Positions 10,176 to 19,877 of a stretch of DNA of 64,000 nucleotides are shown in pieces. The stretch spans positions 186,001 to 250,000 of the forward strand of contig NZ_WBWE01000003.1 of assembly GCF_008932435.1 (NCBI RefSeq), given 5' to 3'. How positions within the stretch are numbered: position 1 is the first letter of the stretch; every line of letters begins with the position of its first letter. Under the pieces are notes generated by a model that saw only the letters and a list, made by a program, of their open reading frames with translations, did no database searches and was not told where the DNA came from. The position numbers were made by a program, and so were the translations under genes. This DNA is from Brucella pseudintermedia. Lineage in GTDB: Bacteria; Pseudomonadota; Alphaproteobacteria; Rhizobiales; Rhizobiaceae.

Positions 10176-10676
10176 CTACCGGGGCAGTATGAAGCTTTCC
10201 AGATAAGCAGAGCCACGCTCAAGCTCGCTGAGTGGGGCCGGACAGGTGATATTGGCTATTGCGGCGGTTGGAAAACCTGCACGTAGTTTCAGGAGGCTAT
10301 CCTTGTTGCCATCGCCACATAAAGCGAGCGCCAGGTCTTCAATGCTGGGATTGTGCCCCACAAGCATCAGTGTCGCTGTATCGCCATGTTTGCGTATGGC
10401 TTGCATATAGTCGGCCGGCCCACCGCTGTAGATCGCGTCATCGACAATGGTATCGACCTCGATATCCAGACGATCGATAATGCCGAGCGCAGTTTCTCTC
10501 GTTCTGCGCGAACCAGAAAGCACCACGAGATCGGGAGAAAGCCCCATTGGCTTCATGATCCTTGAAAGACGATCGAGTTCAGCTTTGCCTTCCGGATCAA
10601 GAGGACGATCGAAGTCCTTCATTCCAGGTCTGGCCCACACAGCTTTTGCGTGTCTTAGGAGAAGTAGCCGACTCAT
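10176..10676 (-). CDS. SixA-like histidine phosphatase
   Basis: 166 residues of the phosphoglycerate-mutase/histidine phosphatase superfamily. The catalytic RH pair is at Arg8-His9 (LLRHAK), and the second conserved His is in VGHNPSIEDLA. SixA-type enzymes dephosphorylate phosphohistidine on phosphotransfer proteins; the substrate here is unknown. I start at 10676 because the catalytic motif lies within ten residues. An in-frame ATG at 10718 would add 14 residues, and the only GGAG is inside that extension, so the longer form cannot be excluded. Confidence 0.85.
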   Translation of the reverse strand: MSRLLLLRHAKAVWARPGMKDFDRPLDPEGKAELDRLSRIMKPMGLSPDLVVLSGSRRTRETALGIIDRLDIEVDTIVDDAIYSGGPADYMQAIRKHGDTATLMLVGHNPSIEDLALALCGDGNKDSLLKLRAGFPTAAIANITCPAPLSELERGSAYLESFILPR

Positions 10677-11065
10677 TTGTAACGTTCCAAACTCTGTTTC
10701 TCCTCCATTTTTCGCCATAATTTGCGCGGGAATGAACGCTCTGGTTGCCTATTCTCCCGATTTTTTGAGGCCTGTCAGCAATATTTACAGGTGTCATTTG
10801 CCTAATTTTTGAGCTCCGGCAACCCCTTCCGAGGGGAGACGGGTTTTGACTGAAAATATACCGATATTTTCCACAATGGATTGAAGTTATTCTGAAAGTG
10901 ACAAGAGCAATTTTTCGCGGCGAGGTTTGTATTGCATTATTTTTATGCATAATCATACAAAATTGATGCGCTAAAAAGTAGTGAAGTACGCTTGTTTGAT
11001 GTTGTGTCCTTGTTGCTATGGAACTATATAACCGCTCGCGTCTCCTAGATGTGGGGTAATTCAGA
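10677..11065. other. Intergenic region upstream of dksA
   Basis: 389 AT-rich bases between the leftward sixA-like gene and dksA. Apart from the candidate dksA promoter listed separately, I see no gene, strong hairpin or repeat. Confidence 0.6.
11002..11030 (+). promoter_or_regulatory. Candidate dksA promoter
   Basis: TTGTGT at 11002-11007 and TATATA at 11025-11030 are separated by 17 bases and lie 36 bases before the dksA ATG, a sigma70-like arrangement. No experimental start site is known. Confidence 0.4.
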
Positions 11066-11482
11066 ATGAGTGAATTGATTGACCTTGACTATAGGCCCAC
11101 TGAAGACGAGCCGTTCATGAATGAGCGGCAGAAGTCTTACTTCCGAGCGAAACTGATCGCGTGGAAGAACGATATTCTGCGAGAAGCGCGCGAAACGCTT
11201 GAGGCGCTGCAGCAGGAAAATGCCAACCATCCCGACCTGGCGGACAGGGCATCCTCCGAAACGGATCGGGCAATCGAGTTGCGAGCTCGCGACAGACAGC
11301 GCAAACTGATCTCAAAAATCGACGCGGCCTTGAGCCGTATTGATGAAGGAACGTACGGTTTCTGCGAAGAAACGGGAGAACCTATCAGCTTGAAGCGGCT
11401 TGATGCGCGTCCGATCGCTACGCTTTCAATCGAAGCGCAAGAGCGTCATGAGCGTCGAGAGAAAGTTTATCGCGACGACTAA
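11066..11482 (+). CDS. dksA: RNA polymerase-binding transcription factor DksA, cysteine-poor
   Basis: 138 residues. DksA binds in the secondary channel of RNA polymerase and works with ppGpp to tune stable-RNA and amino-acid promoters. The coiled-coil tip aspartates are kept (Asp57, Asp60). Of the four zinc-finger cysteines of E. coli DksA only the first remains (Cys100); the others are Thr103, Ser121 and Ala124, so zinc binding is unlikely. Similar Cys-poor DksA forms are known in alphaproteobacteria and as DksA2 in Pseudomonas. The gene is followed by a strong terminator. Confidence 0.92.
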   Translation: MSELIDLDYRPTEDEPFMNERQKSYFRAKLIAWKNDILREARETLEALQQENANHPDLADRASSETDRAIELRARDRQRKLISKIDAALSRIDEGTYGFCEETGEPISLKRLDARPIATLSIEAQERHERREKVYRDD

Positions 11483-11568
11483 GGCGCATCTGGAAAACAG
11501 AGCGTCGCGCCAATTCGATCTGCTCGACATGCTCCAGATCTGAAATGGTTTGAAAATTATAGGCTGCG

Positions 11569-11600
11569 GTTTCCGCAGCCTATTTTCTTTGTATCACGGC
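11569..11600 (+). terminator. Rho-independent terminator of dksA
   Basis: An 11-bp perfect stem (11569-11579 with 11583-11593) with a TTT loop is followed by TTTCTTT. It lies 86 bases after the dksA stop. Confidence 0.85.
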
Positions 11601-11614
11601 AACTTCGGCAGAAA

Positions 11615-12889
11615 TCAATTTCTGTGAATGCCATCTTTGGTCAATTCACCGAGGAGCTTTTCCATTTCATCCTCGATATCGTTCTTTGCCTTGTCTTCAG
11701 GCGTATCGTGCGTTGCCGAAATATCGAGCGAACTCAAAAGCTCATTTTCGAAGAACTCGGTATCAAATGGCGCTGCTTCTTTGCTCTCCTCGCGGGGGGA
11801 GCTCTGCGAATTGATGTCTGCAGTGATCGCGTCCTGCAACGCTGTGCCGAGGTCGGCCAGATCATCCACGGGCGTTTCTGGCGAAATTGTTTCTAACGCC
11901 GTCGGATTTGAAACCGTTACCGGAATTTCAGGTTCGATACGCTTCGGTTCAGACGATGTGGAGAACGCCGGTGCGGCCGTTGTGGACACCGTGGGTCCCG
12001 TTACGTCGAGCGATGGAGATTTATCCGCAACCGTCGTTTCACGCTGGGGAACGATACTGCCGAGATTTGCCGAGGTAACGGACGTGGTGGCAGCAACGCC
12101 GGCAGCGGCGACTCCGCCGGAAGACGTTGAGCTCACCACGCCGCGTGAAACCTGGCTCAATGGATAGGCTGGGTGGGCGCGTGTCGATTGTGGCTGTGCC
12201 TGCGCGGAGCGGGGCGGCAACACCGTACGCGGCTGCGGTGGATAATTCGGCGCTGGACGTGGTTGCGGTCGAGCCGGTACTGGTTGAGCAGATTTAGGTT
12301 CGACAGGCGGTTGCGGCGGGTTCGGCGCAACCGCCGGGGCCTGCGGCGGAACACGAACAGCGGTAGCGACCTGTGGGGCCGGTTCTTCCCGTGCCGGCTC
12401 TGGCTTGCGGTAAGTCGGTGCTTCGATTGCGGAACTGATCTGAATCGCTTCGTCCTTTTCGTCCGCCGATGGTGTCTGCAGCGAAAGAGCAGGGCGCTCG
12501 GCCTTTTCGTTGGCCAGCACCTCGTGCTGTTTGAAGCGTTCGATGTGCTCAGGTTCTATCCGTGAAGGCTGCACGCGCGCATGAGCTCGCGTTTCCATGA
12601 CGATATTCTGCTCCACCACCACGTCGGTCGGTCCGCCGATGAGTAGCAGGTGTTCCACATCGTCGCGGCGAATGAGAACCAGCTTGCGCCGGCTGTCGAC
12701 CGCCGCCGCGTCCATCACGGAGAGACGTGGTTGTCGTGTACGCCCGTTGGAGACGTAAGTACCGCCGCTGATACGGCGGATAATACTGAGAACAACGAAA
12801 ATTCCGCAAAGAATGATCGCAAATATTAGGACGAAGCCGACAATATTAGCCGCGTTCTCTCCAACGATGCCGCTCAGCCATTCCTTCAT
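11615..12889 (-). CDS. FliO-domain membrane protein with long Pro-rich tail
   Basis: 424 residues. A single transmembrane helix at about residues 15-38 is followed by a basic linker and a FliO-like domain (RLSVMDAAAVDSRRKLVLIRRD, then HLLLIGG and DVVVEQNI, residues 55-95). In flagellar systems FliO helps assemble the export gate, but flagellar FliO is short and sits with fliP/fliQ. Here a low-complexity Pro/Ala/Ser tail of about 300 residues follows and no flagellar gene is near. A role in flagellar export or in envelope-associated scaffolding is therefore open. Confidence 0.75.
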   Translation of the reverse strand: MKEWLSGIVGENAANIVGFVLIFAIILCGIFVVLSIIRRISGGTYVSNGRTRQPRLSVMDAAAVDSRRKLVLIRRDDVEHLLLIGGPTDVVVEQNIVMETRAHARVQPSRIEPEHIERFKQHEVLANEKAERPALSLQTPSADEKDEAIQISSAIEAPTYRKPEPAREEPAPQVATAVRVPPQAPAVAPNPPQPPVEPKSAQPVPARPQPRPAPNYPPQPRTVLPPRSAQAQPQSTRAHPAYPLSQVSRGVVSSTSSGGVAAAGVAATTSVTSANLGSIVPQRETTVADKSPSLDVTGPTVSTTAAPAFSTSSEPKRIEPEIPVTVSNPTALETISPETPVDDLADLGTALQDAITADINSQSSPREESKEAAPFDTEFFENELLSSLDISATHDTPEDKAKNDIEDEMEKLLGELTKDGIHRN

Positions 12890-13280
12890 GCGGATACCCT
12901 CTTATACAATAAGCGAAAACCTGCGATGACTGGAGACTACGCTTCCCCGGACGCTCCACGTCATCGCGTTGTTCATACAGTAGTTGAATTTCCAAGCCTT
13001 GGGAATGTTTCTCGGGAATGCGAGAAATATATGATCCTCAGGCAAAACAGTGCAAAAAAGTCCAATTTGCACCGTTTCAGTGCAGCAATGCTTGTACTGC
13101 TCGCCGATTAAAGCATTCTGCGAATCGGGTATACCCTGACACATTGGCTGCGCGATCTCACGCAATAGCCGAACCGCGCGGAAAAGTGCATTCGAGAAAA
13201 TCGGATATGCAGATGATTGAAATGACGTCTTGGCTGATCGAAAAGATGCACGGCACCTTGATGCCCGTTGAGGTTCAGCC
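12890..13280. other. Intergenic region upstream of cckA
   Basis: 391 bases between the leftward FliO-like gene and cckA. The main feature is an inverted repeat GTGCAAA / TTTGCAC (13050-13056 and 13066-13072, 9 bases apart), a possible operator. I found no TTAA-N7-TTAA CtrA site. Confidence 0.5.
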
Positions 13281-15881
13281 ATGCAAGATGAAAGGGCAAC
13301 TGGCTTGATGTCGCGACAGACGGACAACGCCTACCCGAAACCGCTCGTCATGCCCAAGCGCAATCGCAGCGGCGCCCTTCGCCTGCTGATTGTCGGCATA
13401 TTGCTGACGGTCGCAGCCATCGTCTATTTTGTGTTTCGGGACCAGTTGGGAGATGGATTTGCCCTTGTTCTCATGGGCATTCTGTCGATGGTCGGCGTGT
13501 TCTATCTTTTCGGAGCGGCGACCGGCCTCATTCAATTCAGTCAGAAGAACGGCGAGCAGGACCTCGCCCATTCCTTCATGGATTCGCAACCGGAAGGGAC
13601 AGTCATTTCAGATGCGCGCGGTCAGATCGTCTATGCCAATCAGGCTTATGCCATGATGACCGGCGTTGCGAATGCAGAAGGCGTTCGCTCGCTCGATAAT
13701 GTGCTGACGGCGGAACCAGCTGCATCCGATGCTATTTACCGTCTGACGAATGCCGTGCGCGATGGCCTGTCGGCGCAGGAGGAAGTGCGTCTCTCGGGCG
13801 GCCTTTCCCGCGAGGGGCATGGTTCGCTGGCGCCAGTCTGGTATCGTATCAAGGCGCGCCCTATCGAAGCGGGGCAGGAATTCAAAAGTCCGCTCGTCGC
13901 GTGGCAGATTGCCGATATTTCCGATGAGCGTGCCGAGCAGGAGCGTTTCTTTCAGGAACTGCAGGAGGCTATCAACCACCTTGACCATGCTCCGGCCGGC
14001 TTCTTCTCGGCTGATCCTTCAGGCCGGATCATCTATCTCAATGCGACGCTTGCCGAATGGCTCGGCGTCGACCTGACCCAATTCACGCCCGGATCGTTGA
14101 CGCTCAATGATATTGTGGCTGGCAGTGGAATGGCGCTCATCAAGGCGGTGAAAGCCGAACCCGGTACAAGCCGTAACACCGTCATTGATCTGGATCTCAT
14201 CAAGCGCAACGGGCAGAGCCTTGCCGTCCGGTTCTACCACCGGGTTCAGGCTGCGCGTGACGGCACGCGCGGCACGAGCCGCACCATCGTTCTGGATCGT
14301 GCGGAGGGTGAAGATTCCTCAATGGCGCTGCGCTCTGCCGAAGTGCGCTTCACGCGGTTCTTCAATTCGGCTCCGATGGCTATCGCGGCGGTTGATTCCG
14401 GCGGGCATATATTGCGCACCAATGCGCGTTTCCTGGATATTTTTGCTCCCGTGGTTGATCGCGATGCGATTGACGGAAATGCGAAGCTTGAGATCGTCGT
14501 GCATGAGCGCGACCGCGAGACTTTCAACAGGGCGCTTGCCGCTGCTTTCGCTGGACAGGCGAGCATTTCTCCCGTCGACACGGTGCTTCCGGGCAACGAG
14601 GAGCGGCACATTCGTTTCTATATGAGCCCTGTCACAGACTTGGGTGGCGAGCGCGCCGAAGAAGCCGCGATTATTTCCGCCGTCGAGACGACCGAGCAGA
14701 AGGCCCTTGAAAACCAGATGGCGCAAAGCCAGAAGATGCAGGCTGTCGGCCAGCTTGCAGGCGGTATCGCGCACGACTTCAATAACGTTCTGACAGCAAT
14801 CATCATGTCGTCGGATTTGCTGCTGACCAATCATCGCGCGTCCGATCCATCTTTCCCGGACATCATGAACATCAAGCAGAACGCCAATCGGGCTGCTTCG
14901 CTTGTGCGCCAATTGCTGGCGTTCTCACGCCGTCAGACACTCCGTCCCGAAGTCCTAGACCTGACCGACGTTCTGGCGGACTTGCGCATGCTTCTGGCCC
15001 GCCTTGTCGGCAAGGACATCGAACTGAAAATCGATCATGGTCGCGATCTATGGCCAGTCAAGGCCGATCTCGGGCAGTTCGAGCAGGTCGCGGTCAATCT
15101 GGCGGTAAATGCACGCGATGCCATGCCTGAAGGCGGCGAGATCACGCTGCGTACCCGCAACGTGCCGATGCAGGAAGCCGCGAAGCTTCAATATCGCGAC
15201 TTGCCGGAGGCCGATTATGTGGTCTTCGAGGTCGAAGACACCGGGACAGGCATACCGACGGATGTGCTTGAAAAGATTTTTGAACCGTTCTTTACCACGA
15301 AGGAAGTGGGTAAGGGCACCGGCCTCGGTCTGTCGATGGTCTATGGCATCATCAAGCAGACCGGAGGCTTCATCTATTGTGATTCCGAAGTCGGAAAGGG
15401 CACCACGTTCAAAATCTTCCTGCCGCGTCACATTGAGGAAAAACGTGCGGACGACGCGCCTGTCGTCGTGAAGGAAAAGAAGGTGGAGAAAGCCACCGAT
15501 CTTTCCGGATCAGCGACGGTTCTTCTGGTCGAGGACGAGGATGCAGTCCGCATGGGTGGTGTGCGTGCGCTTCAGTCGCGCGGCTATACGGTGCATGAAG
15601 CGGCGTCCGGTGTCGAAGCGCTCGAAATCATGGAAGAGCTTGGCGGCGAGGTCGATATTGTCGTATCGGATGTGGTCATGCCTGAAATGGATGGCCCGAC
15701 ACTGCTGCGTGAACTGCGCAAGACGCATCCGGACATAAAGTTCATCTTCGTCTCGGGTTATGCAGAGGACGCCTTTGCGCGCAATCTTCCAGCCGATGCC
15801 AAGTTCGGTTTCTTGCCAAAACCGTTCTCGCTCAAACAATTGGCGACGACAGTTAAGGAAATGCTGGAGAAGCAGGATTGA
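13281..15881 (+). CDS. cckA: Hybrid sensor histidine kinase CckA
   Basis: 866 residues; the cell-cycle kinase that feeds phosphate through ChpT to CtrA and CpdR in alphaproteobacteria. Two transmembrane helices lie at about residues 33-55 and 60-80, then PAS domains, a HisKA domain with the phosphoacceptor His near 498 (GGIAHDFNN), an HATPase domain (N box [13 protein letters not shown] boxes DTGTGIP and GKGTGLGL), and a C-terminal receiver domain starting near 746 with the acceptor Asp near 797 ([10 protein letters not shown]). I use the ATG at 13281 behind TTGAGG; a second ATG at 13308 behind AAAGGG is possible. The stop is 19 bases before the next gene. Confidence 0.92.
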   Translation: MQDERATGLMSRQTDNAYPKPLVMPKRNRSGALRLLIVGILLTVAAIVYFVFRDQLGDGFALVLMGILSMVGVFYLFGAATGLIQFSQKNGEQDLAHSFMDSQPEGTVISDARGQIVYANQAYAMMTGVANAEGVRSLDNVLTAEPAASDAIYRLTNAVRDGLSAQEEVRLSGGLSREGHGSLAPVWYRIKARPIEAGQEFKSPLVAWQIADISDERAEQERFFQELQEAINHLDHAPAGFFSADPSGRIIYLNATLAEWLGVDLTQFTPGSLTLNDIVAGSGMALIKAVKAEPGTSRNTVIDLDLIKRNGQSLAVRFYHRVQAARDGTRGTSRTIVLDRAEGEDSSMALRSAEVRFTRFFNSAPMAIAAVDSGGHILRTNARFLDIFAPVVDRDAIDGNAKLEIVVHERDRETFNRALAAAFAGQASISPVDTVLPGNEERHIRFYMSPVTDLGGERAEEAAIISAVETTEQKALENQMAQSQKMQAVGQLAGGIAHDFNNVLTAIIMSSDLLLTNHRASDPSFPDIMNIKQNANRAASLVRQLLAFSRRQTLRPEVLDLTDVLADLRMLLARLVGKDIELKIDHGRDLWPVKADLGQFEQVAVNLAVNARDAMPEGGEITLRTRNVPMQEAAKLQYRDLPEADYVVFEVEDTGTGIPTDVLEKIFEPFFTTKEVGKGTGLGLSMVYGIIKQTGGFIYCDSEVGKGTTFKIFLPRHIEEKRADDAPVVVKEKKVEKATDLSGSATVLLVEDEDAVRMGGVRALQSRGYTVHEAASGVEALEIMEELGGEVDIVVSDVVMPEMDGPTLLRELRKTHPDIKFIFVSGYAEDAFARNLPADAKFGFLPKPFSLKQLATTVKEMLEKQD

Positions 15882-15900
15882 TGCTCCGTTGGCTCAGAAC

Positions 15901-17139
15901 ATGAAGGGCGATATCGCCATTCTCGGAGGCGGTCCATCCGGTTTGATGGCTGCGGAAAGACTGTCGGCTCTCGGACACCGCGTGACGGTTTACGAGCAGA
16001 TGCCCACAATTGGCCGCAAGTTCCTGCTTGCCGGAAAGTCCGGTTTGAACATTACGCATTCGGAAGATTTCGCCGCCTTCTCGAAACGCTTCGGTGCCAG
16101 CAGCGACCATGTTTTGCCAGCTTTGACGGCCTTCAAGCCGGCTGAGTTGCGCAAGTGGGCAGATGAATTGGGTGCCGAAACATTTGTCGGCTCATCGGGC
16201 CGTGTGTTTCCAAAAGCGATGAAGGCGTCGCCGCTTTTACGCGCTTGGGTAAAACGTCTGGAAGGTCAGGGCGTTCGGATTCTTACCCGGCATCGCTGGC
16301 TTGGTTTCGAGGGGAACAGCCTGCGCATTGAAAACCCGAACGGGGTTGAAGTGATAACCTCCGACGCTGCGCTGTTTGCCTTTGGCGGCGGAAGCTGGCC
16401 GAAGCTCGGTTCGAATGGACGTTGGATGGATGCATTTCGGTGCAAATCGATCGACATCGCGCCGTTCCGTCCCGCCAATTGTGGTTTCGATGTTGCCTGG
16501 AGTGATTTCTTTGTCCAGCGTTTCGCCGGTGCGCCGGTCAAGTCTGTTACGGCAACTTCTGATGCTGGCACGATACAAGGCGAGTTTGTGATAACACGCG
16601 ACGGTGTGGAGGGAAGCCTCATTTATGCGCATGCCGCAGCCTTGCGCGACAGTCTGCAAACAAACGCGAAAACGTTCTTGATGCTTGATCTTGTTCCGGG
16701 ACGAACTCTCGAGCGGTTGGAAAGCGATATTGCCAGGCAGGACGCAAAGCTGAGCTTTGGAAACCTGCTGCGCAAGGCAGCAGGACTTACGGGTGTAAAA
16801 GCCGCGCTCGTGACCGAGTTTACACGTGACAGAAACCCGAAAGCGCTCGCGACCGCGATCAAGGCGCTCTCCATTCCACTTATTCGCCCGCGCCCGCTGG
16901 ACGAAGCGATTTCTTCGGCTGGCGGTATTCGGTGGCATGAAGTGGATGGAAACTACATGCTGCGGAAGCTTCCCGGTGTTTTCGTTGCCGGGGAAATGAT
17001 CGATTGGGAAGCGCCAACCGGCGGTTATCTTTTGACAGCCTGTTTCGCGATGGGCCGTGCGGCAGCCAGTGGGATCGATGCCTGGATCAATGCGGGCAAT
17101 ACGTCTGGTGTGCATTGCAGCGGTTCCGACCTGGCCTGA
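15901..17139 (+). CDS. BaiN/HI0933-family FAD-dependent oxidoreductase
   Basis: 412 residues. The FAD-binding fold GGGPSGLMAAE is at residues 9-19, with the family signatures GRKFLLAGKSGLNITHSE and, near the C-terminus, GEMIDWEAPTGGYLLTACFAMG. This flavoprotein family (YhiN/HI0933) is widespread; bile-acid dehydroxylation (BaiN) is shown for one Clostridium member, while the common bacterial role is unclear. The ATG at 15901 begins exactly at the conserved MKGDIAILGGGP, 19 bases after cckA, so the two may be cotranscribed. Confidence 0.88.
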   Translation: MKGDIAILGGGPSGLMAAERLSALGHRVTVYEQMPTIGRKFLLAGKSGLNITHSEDFAAFSKRFGASSDHVLPALTAFKPAELRKWADELGAETFVGSSGRVFPKAMKASPLLRAWVKRLEGQGVRILTRHRWLGFEGNSLRIENPNGVEVITSDAALFAFGGGSWPKLGSNGRWMDAFRCKSIDIAPFRPANCGFDVAWSDFFVQRFAGAPVKSVTATSDAGTIQGEFVITRDGVEGSLIYAHAAALRDSLQTNAKTFLMLDLVPGRTLERLESDIARQDAKLSFGNLLRKAAGLTGVKAALVTEFTRDRNPKALATAIKALSIPLIRPRPLDEAISSAGGIRWHEVDGNYMLRKLPGVFVAGEMIDWEAPTGGYLLTACFAMGRAAASGIDAWINAGNTSGVHCSGSDLA

Positions 17140-17175
17140 TATGATCGGATGCAACCAAATTTGCGAGGGGGCAGT

Positions 17176-18507
17176 ATGCGGCGAATTCTGAAGTTTGCAG
17201 GTGGTGTTCTGCTTGCCATCTTGCTTGGAGCCATCGTCTGGCTGGCTGTCAAACCGCCCGAACTTTTGCGTGTCGGCACCGGCTATGCCGCCAAGGTTAT
17301 CTGTTCGAACGTCTTCATTGCCGGACGTGATGCCGACAGGGTCCTCGCGGACGATGTTCAGGCACCGGGAAATCCGTTGCTCCGATTTCTCAATGCGTCC
17401 GTCGACAGGAACGGCGGCAGCGTGACGGTGCGCATTTTCGGCTTTTTCGCATCAAGTACGGCCACTTACCGCCCCGCGCTTGGTTGCGCGAATATCCATG
17501 AAAGTGATTTGCGGCTCGATTTGCCGACCGGGCCGCAGGTACCGGCCGAGCCGATCCGAATCGAGAGCGATCCGGCGATACAGGCTGTGATCGAAAATGA
17601 AGCACTGGCTGGACCCGGCATGCGGGCGATTGCCGTTATCCGTGACGGCAAACTGATCGCGGAGACTTATGCTCCAGGCTTTGGCACCGATACGCCTTTG
17701 CTCGGTTGGTCGATGACCAAATCCGTCATCGCAACTCTGATCGGCATGCGCATTGCCGAAGGACGCATGGCGACGGAACGCACGGAGCTTTTGTCTGAAT
17801 GGAGAAATGACGATCGGTCGAAGATTTCCCTCGCAAACCTTCTGGCGATGAATAGTGGTCTGCGCTTTGATGAAGATTACGGCACCGTGACTGATGTCAC
17901 GCGTATGCTTTTTCTGGAGCCGGACATGGCCGGATTCGCCGCATCGTTGCCGCTGGAGACAGCGCCCGGCACGAAGTTCAACTATTCAAGTGGAACGGCT
18001 AACATTCTGTCGAAACTGTTCATGGACAGTTTCAACAGCCGTGAGGAGGCATTGGCCTATCCCCGGCTTGCGCTGTTCGGCCCGCTTGGCATGAACAGGA
18101 CCATTCTGGAGACGGACGCTTCAGGCGTCTTTGCCGGTTCGTCCTACATGTACGCGACGGCGCGCGATTGGGCGCGTCTTGGTGCGTTTCTGGCGGATGG
18201 CGGAAAGCTTTACGGAAGGCAGGTTCTGCCAGCCGACTATATTTCGTTCATGCGTAAGCCCACGCCAGAATCGGAAGGGCGTTATGGTTCTGCGCAGGTC
18301 TGGCTGCAACTCGGCGGCGTGAAAGCGGGTGAGGACGGCATTCCGGAAGATACATTTTGGATGTCGGGACATGACGGGCAAAGCGTCATGGTCGTTCCGT
18401 CAATGCATCTTGCCGTGGTTCGTCTCGGCTTGACGCCATCTCGAACGGGCTACAACGTTCAATTGCTGAACGCCAGAATCATCGAAGCTATCCGGAGAGG
18501 GCACTGA
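17176..18507 (+). CDS. Serine hydrolase, class C beta-lactamase fold, membrane-anchored
   Basis: 443 residues. A hydrophobic N-terminal helix (residues about 4-26) anchors or exports the protein. The penicillin-binding-type motifs are S-M-T-K (SxxK), Y-S-S in FNYSSGTANIL (YxN-like position), and HDG in SGHDGQSVM (KTG-like position). Such proteins may be carboxylesterases, D-amino peptidases or beta-lactamase-like hydrolases; resistance activity cannot be inferred. The ATG at 17176 follows a GAGGGGG ribosome site. The last 20 bases overlap the 3' end of the convergent mscS-like gene. Confidence 0.86.
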   Translation: MRRILKFAGGVLLAILLGAIVWLAVKPPELLRVGTGYAAKVICSNVFIAGRDADRVLADDVQAPGNPLLRFLNASVDRNGGSVTVRIFGFFASSTATYRPALGCANIHESDLRLDLPTGPQVPAEPIRIESDPAIQAVIENEALAGPGMRAIAVIRDGKLIAETYAPGFGTDTPLLGWSMTKSVIATLIGMRIAEGRMATERTELLSEWRNDDRSKISLANLLAMNSGLRFDEDYGTVTDVTRMLFLEPDMAGFAASLPLETAPGTKFNYSSGTANILSKLFMDSFNSREEALAYPRLALFGPLGMNRTILETDASGVFAGSSYMYATARDWARLGAFLADGGKLYGRQVLPADYISFMRKPTPESEGRYGSAQVWLQLGGVKAGEDGIPEDTFWMSGHDGQSVMVVPSMHLAVVRLGLTPSRTGYNVQLLNARIIEAIRRGH

Positions 18508-19714
18508 CCGTCAGTTTGCGAAAATCATTACCACTGGGATTTTGGAAAGCCCTCAAGCCAAATTCGGGCAATACGGCATAGAGGTGATCGAAAATGTCAG
18601 ACTGGATCTGTTCGAAGGATGCCCAAACCGTTGTGTTGGCGAAACAATAGATTTCGAGCGGCAAACCTTCGGGCGTAGGGTCCATCTGACGCACGAGCAG
18701 TGTCATACCCTTGTGCACGCCAGAATGGTTACGCAGATAATTGTCCACATAGGCGCGGAACGTGCCGATATTCGTGAACTGACGCCGGTTGACCGGATTG
18801 TTTGCGCGGTCACCGAGCTTCTGGTTCCATTCTGCGATTTCCTTTGCCTTCTTGGGCAGGTAATCGGCGAGCCAATCGACCGAGGCGAGTTTCGTCTGTT
18901 CCTCGTTCGATAGAAAGCGGATCGTGTTCTGGTCGATATAGAGCGCTCTCTTGATCCGCCGCCCACCGGATTCCTGCATTCCGCGATAGTTCTTCATCGG
19001 TTCGGTGATAAGCTTGCGGATAGGAATAGTGGTGATTGTTTTGTCGAAATTCTGCACCTTGACGGTATAGAGCGCAATCTCCGTGACATCTCCATTTGCA
19101 TCGAGGTTTTTCATCTCGATCCAGTCACCGACACGGACCATGTTGGAGGAAGCGATCTGCATGCTGGCGACGAGCGATAGCAACGTATCTTGAAAAACGA
19201 GGATCAGCACCGCCGCCATGGCGCCGACGCCCGAAAGAAGGATAACCGGCGATTTGTCCAGCAATGTCGCAATGATGAGTACCGTCGCGACTATATAGAC
19301 CGCCAACTTGGCGACCTGAATATAGCCTTTCATGGGGCGGTATCGCGCCTCCGGGCGACGGTGATAGAGCGTATCGACAAGCCCGAACACCGAATTAATC
19401 GCCAGCGCCAATGTCAAGATGATGAATGCTATCGCGACATTTCGAATGACGGTGATTGCACCTTCCGGCAATCCTGGCACAGCCAAGATTCCGGATGAAA
19501 TGATCAAGGCGGGAACAATATTGGCAAGGCGGCTGATGACGCCATGCCTCTTGAGCTCTTCGTCCTGTCCGAAAGATGTTTTCTGAACAACGCGATCCAG
19601 AAGTTTCAACAAGATCGCTTTGATGAGAAAGTTTGCAATAAATGCTGAAAGGAATAATCCACCAAGAGCAGCGAGCGTTTCTGCCCAAGGATATGCGATC
19701 AGGAATTCTGACAA
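18488..19714 (-). CDS. MscS-family mechanosensitive ion channel
   Basis: 408 residues with four to five hydrophobic segments in the first 180 residues, followed by the MscS pore helix region (SGVGAMAAVLILVFQD) and the beta domain (IASSNMVRVGDWIEM, GDVTEIALYTVKVQNFD, TIPIRKLI). Family members open under membrane tension to release solutes; this one resembles the YbdG/MscM-like subgroup with a longer C-terminal part. It ends inside the last 20 bases of the convergent hydrolase gene. Confidence 0.88.
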   Translation of the reverse strand: MSEFLIAYPWAETLAALGGLFLSAFIANFLIKAILLKLLDRVVQKTSFGQDEELKRHGVISRLANIVPALIISSGILAVPGLPEGAITVIRNVAIAFIILTLALAINSVFGLVDTLYHRRPEARYRPMKGYIQVAKLAVYIVATVLIIATLLDKSPVILLSGVGAMAAVLILVFQDTLLSLVASMQIASSNMVRVGDWIEMKNLDANGDVTEIALYTVKVQNFDKTITTIPIRKLITEPMKNYRGMQESGGRRIKRALYIDQNTIRFLSNEEQTKLASVDWLADYLPKKAKEIAEWNQKLGDRANNPVNRRQFTNIGTFRAYVDNYLRNHSGVHKGMTLLVRQMDPTPEGLPLEIYCFANTTVWASFEQIQSDIFDHLYAVLPEFGLRAFQNPSGNDFRKLTVSALSG

Positions 19715-19814
19715 TATTCTTTCCCGTTAAATGTTTTCGATGCAGACTTATTGCTGCGTAGCGTGGTTGTGCGTTTAATTCAACCGCAGGGGTGCGTTTT
19801 TGCTCATGCGAAAA

Positions 19815-19834
19815 CCCCGGCTGGAGTGCCGGGG
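19815..19834 (-). terminator. Terminator of the PRC-barrel gene
   Basis: A 7-bp GC-rich stem (CCCCGGC / GCCGGGG) with a 6-base loop. Read leftward it ends in GGGGTTTTCG, 44 bases after the stop of the PRC-barrel gene. Confidence 0.7.
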
Positions 19835-19877
19835 GATTCTGGTTTGCGCCTGTTGCGGCAGAATTTGCAGCTTCTTA

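Noticed and set aside
12890..13280. CtrA box upstream of cckA
   Set aside because: No TTAA-N7-TTAA spacing found.
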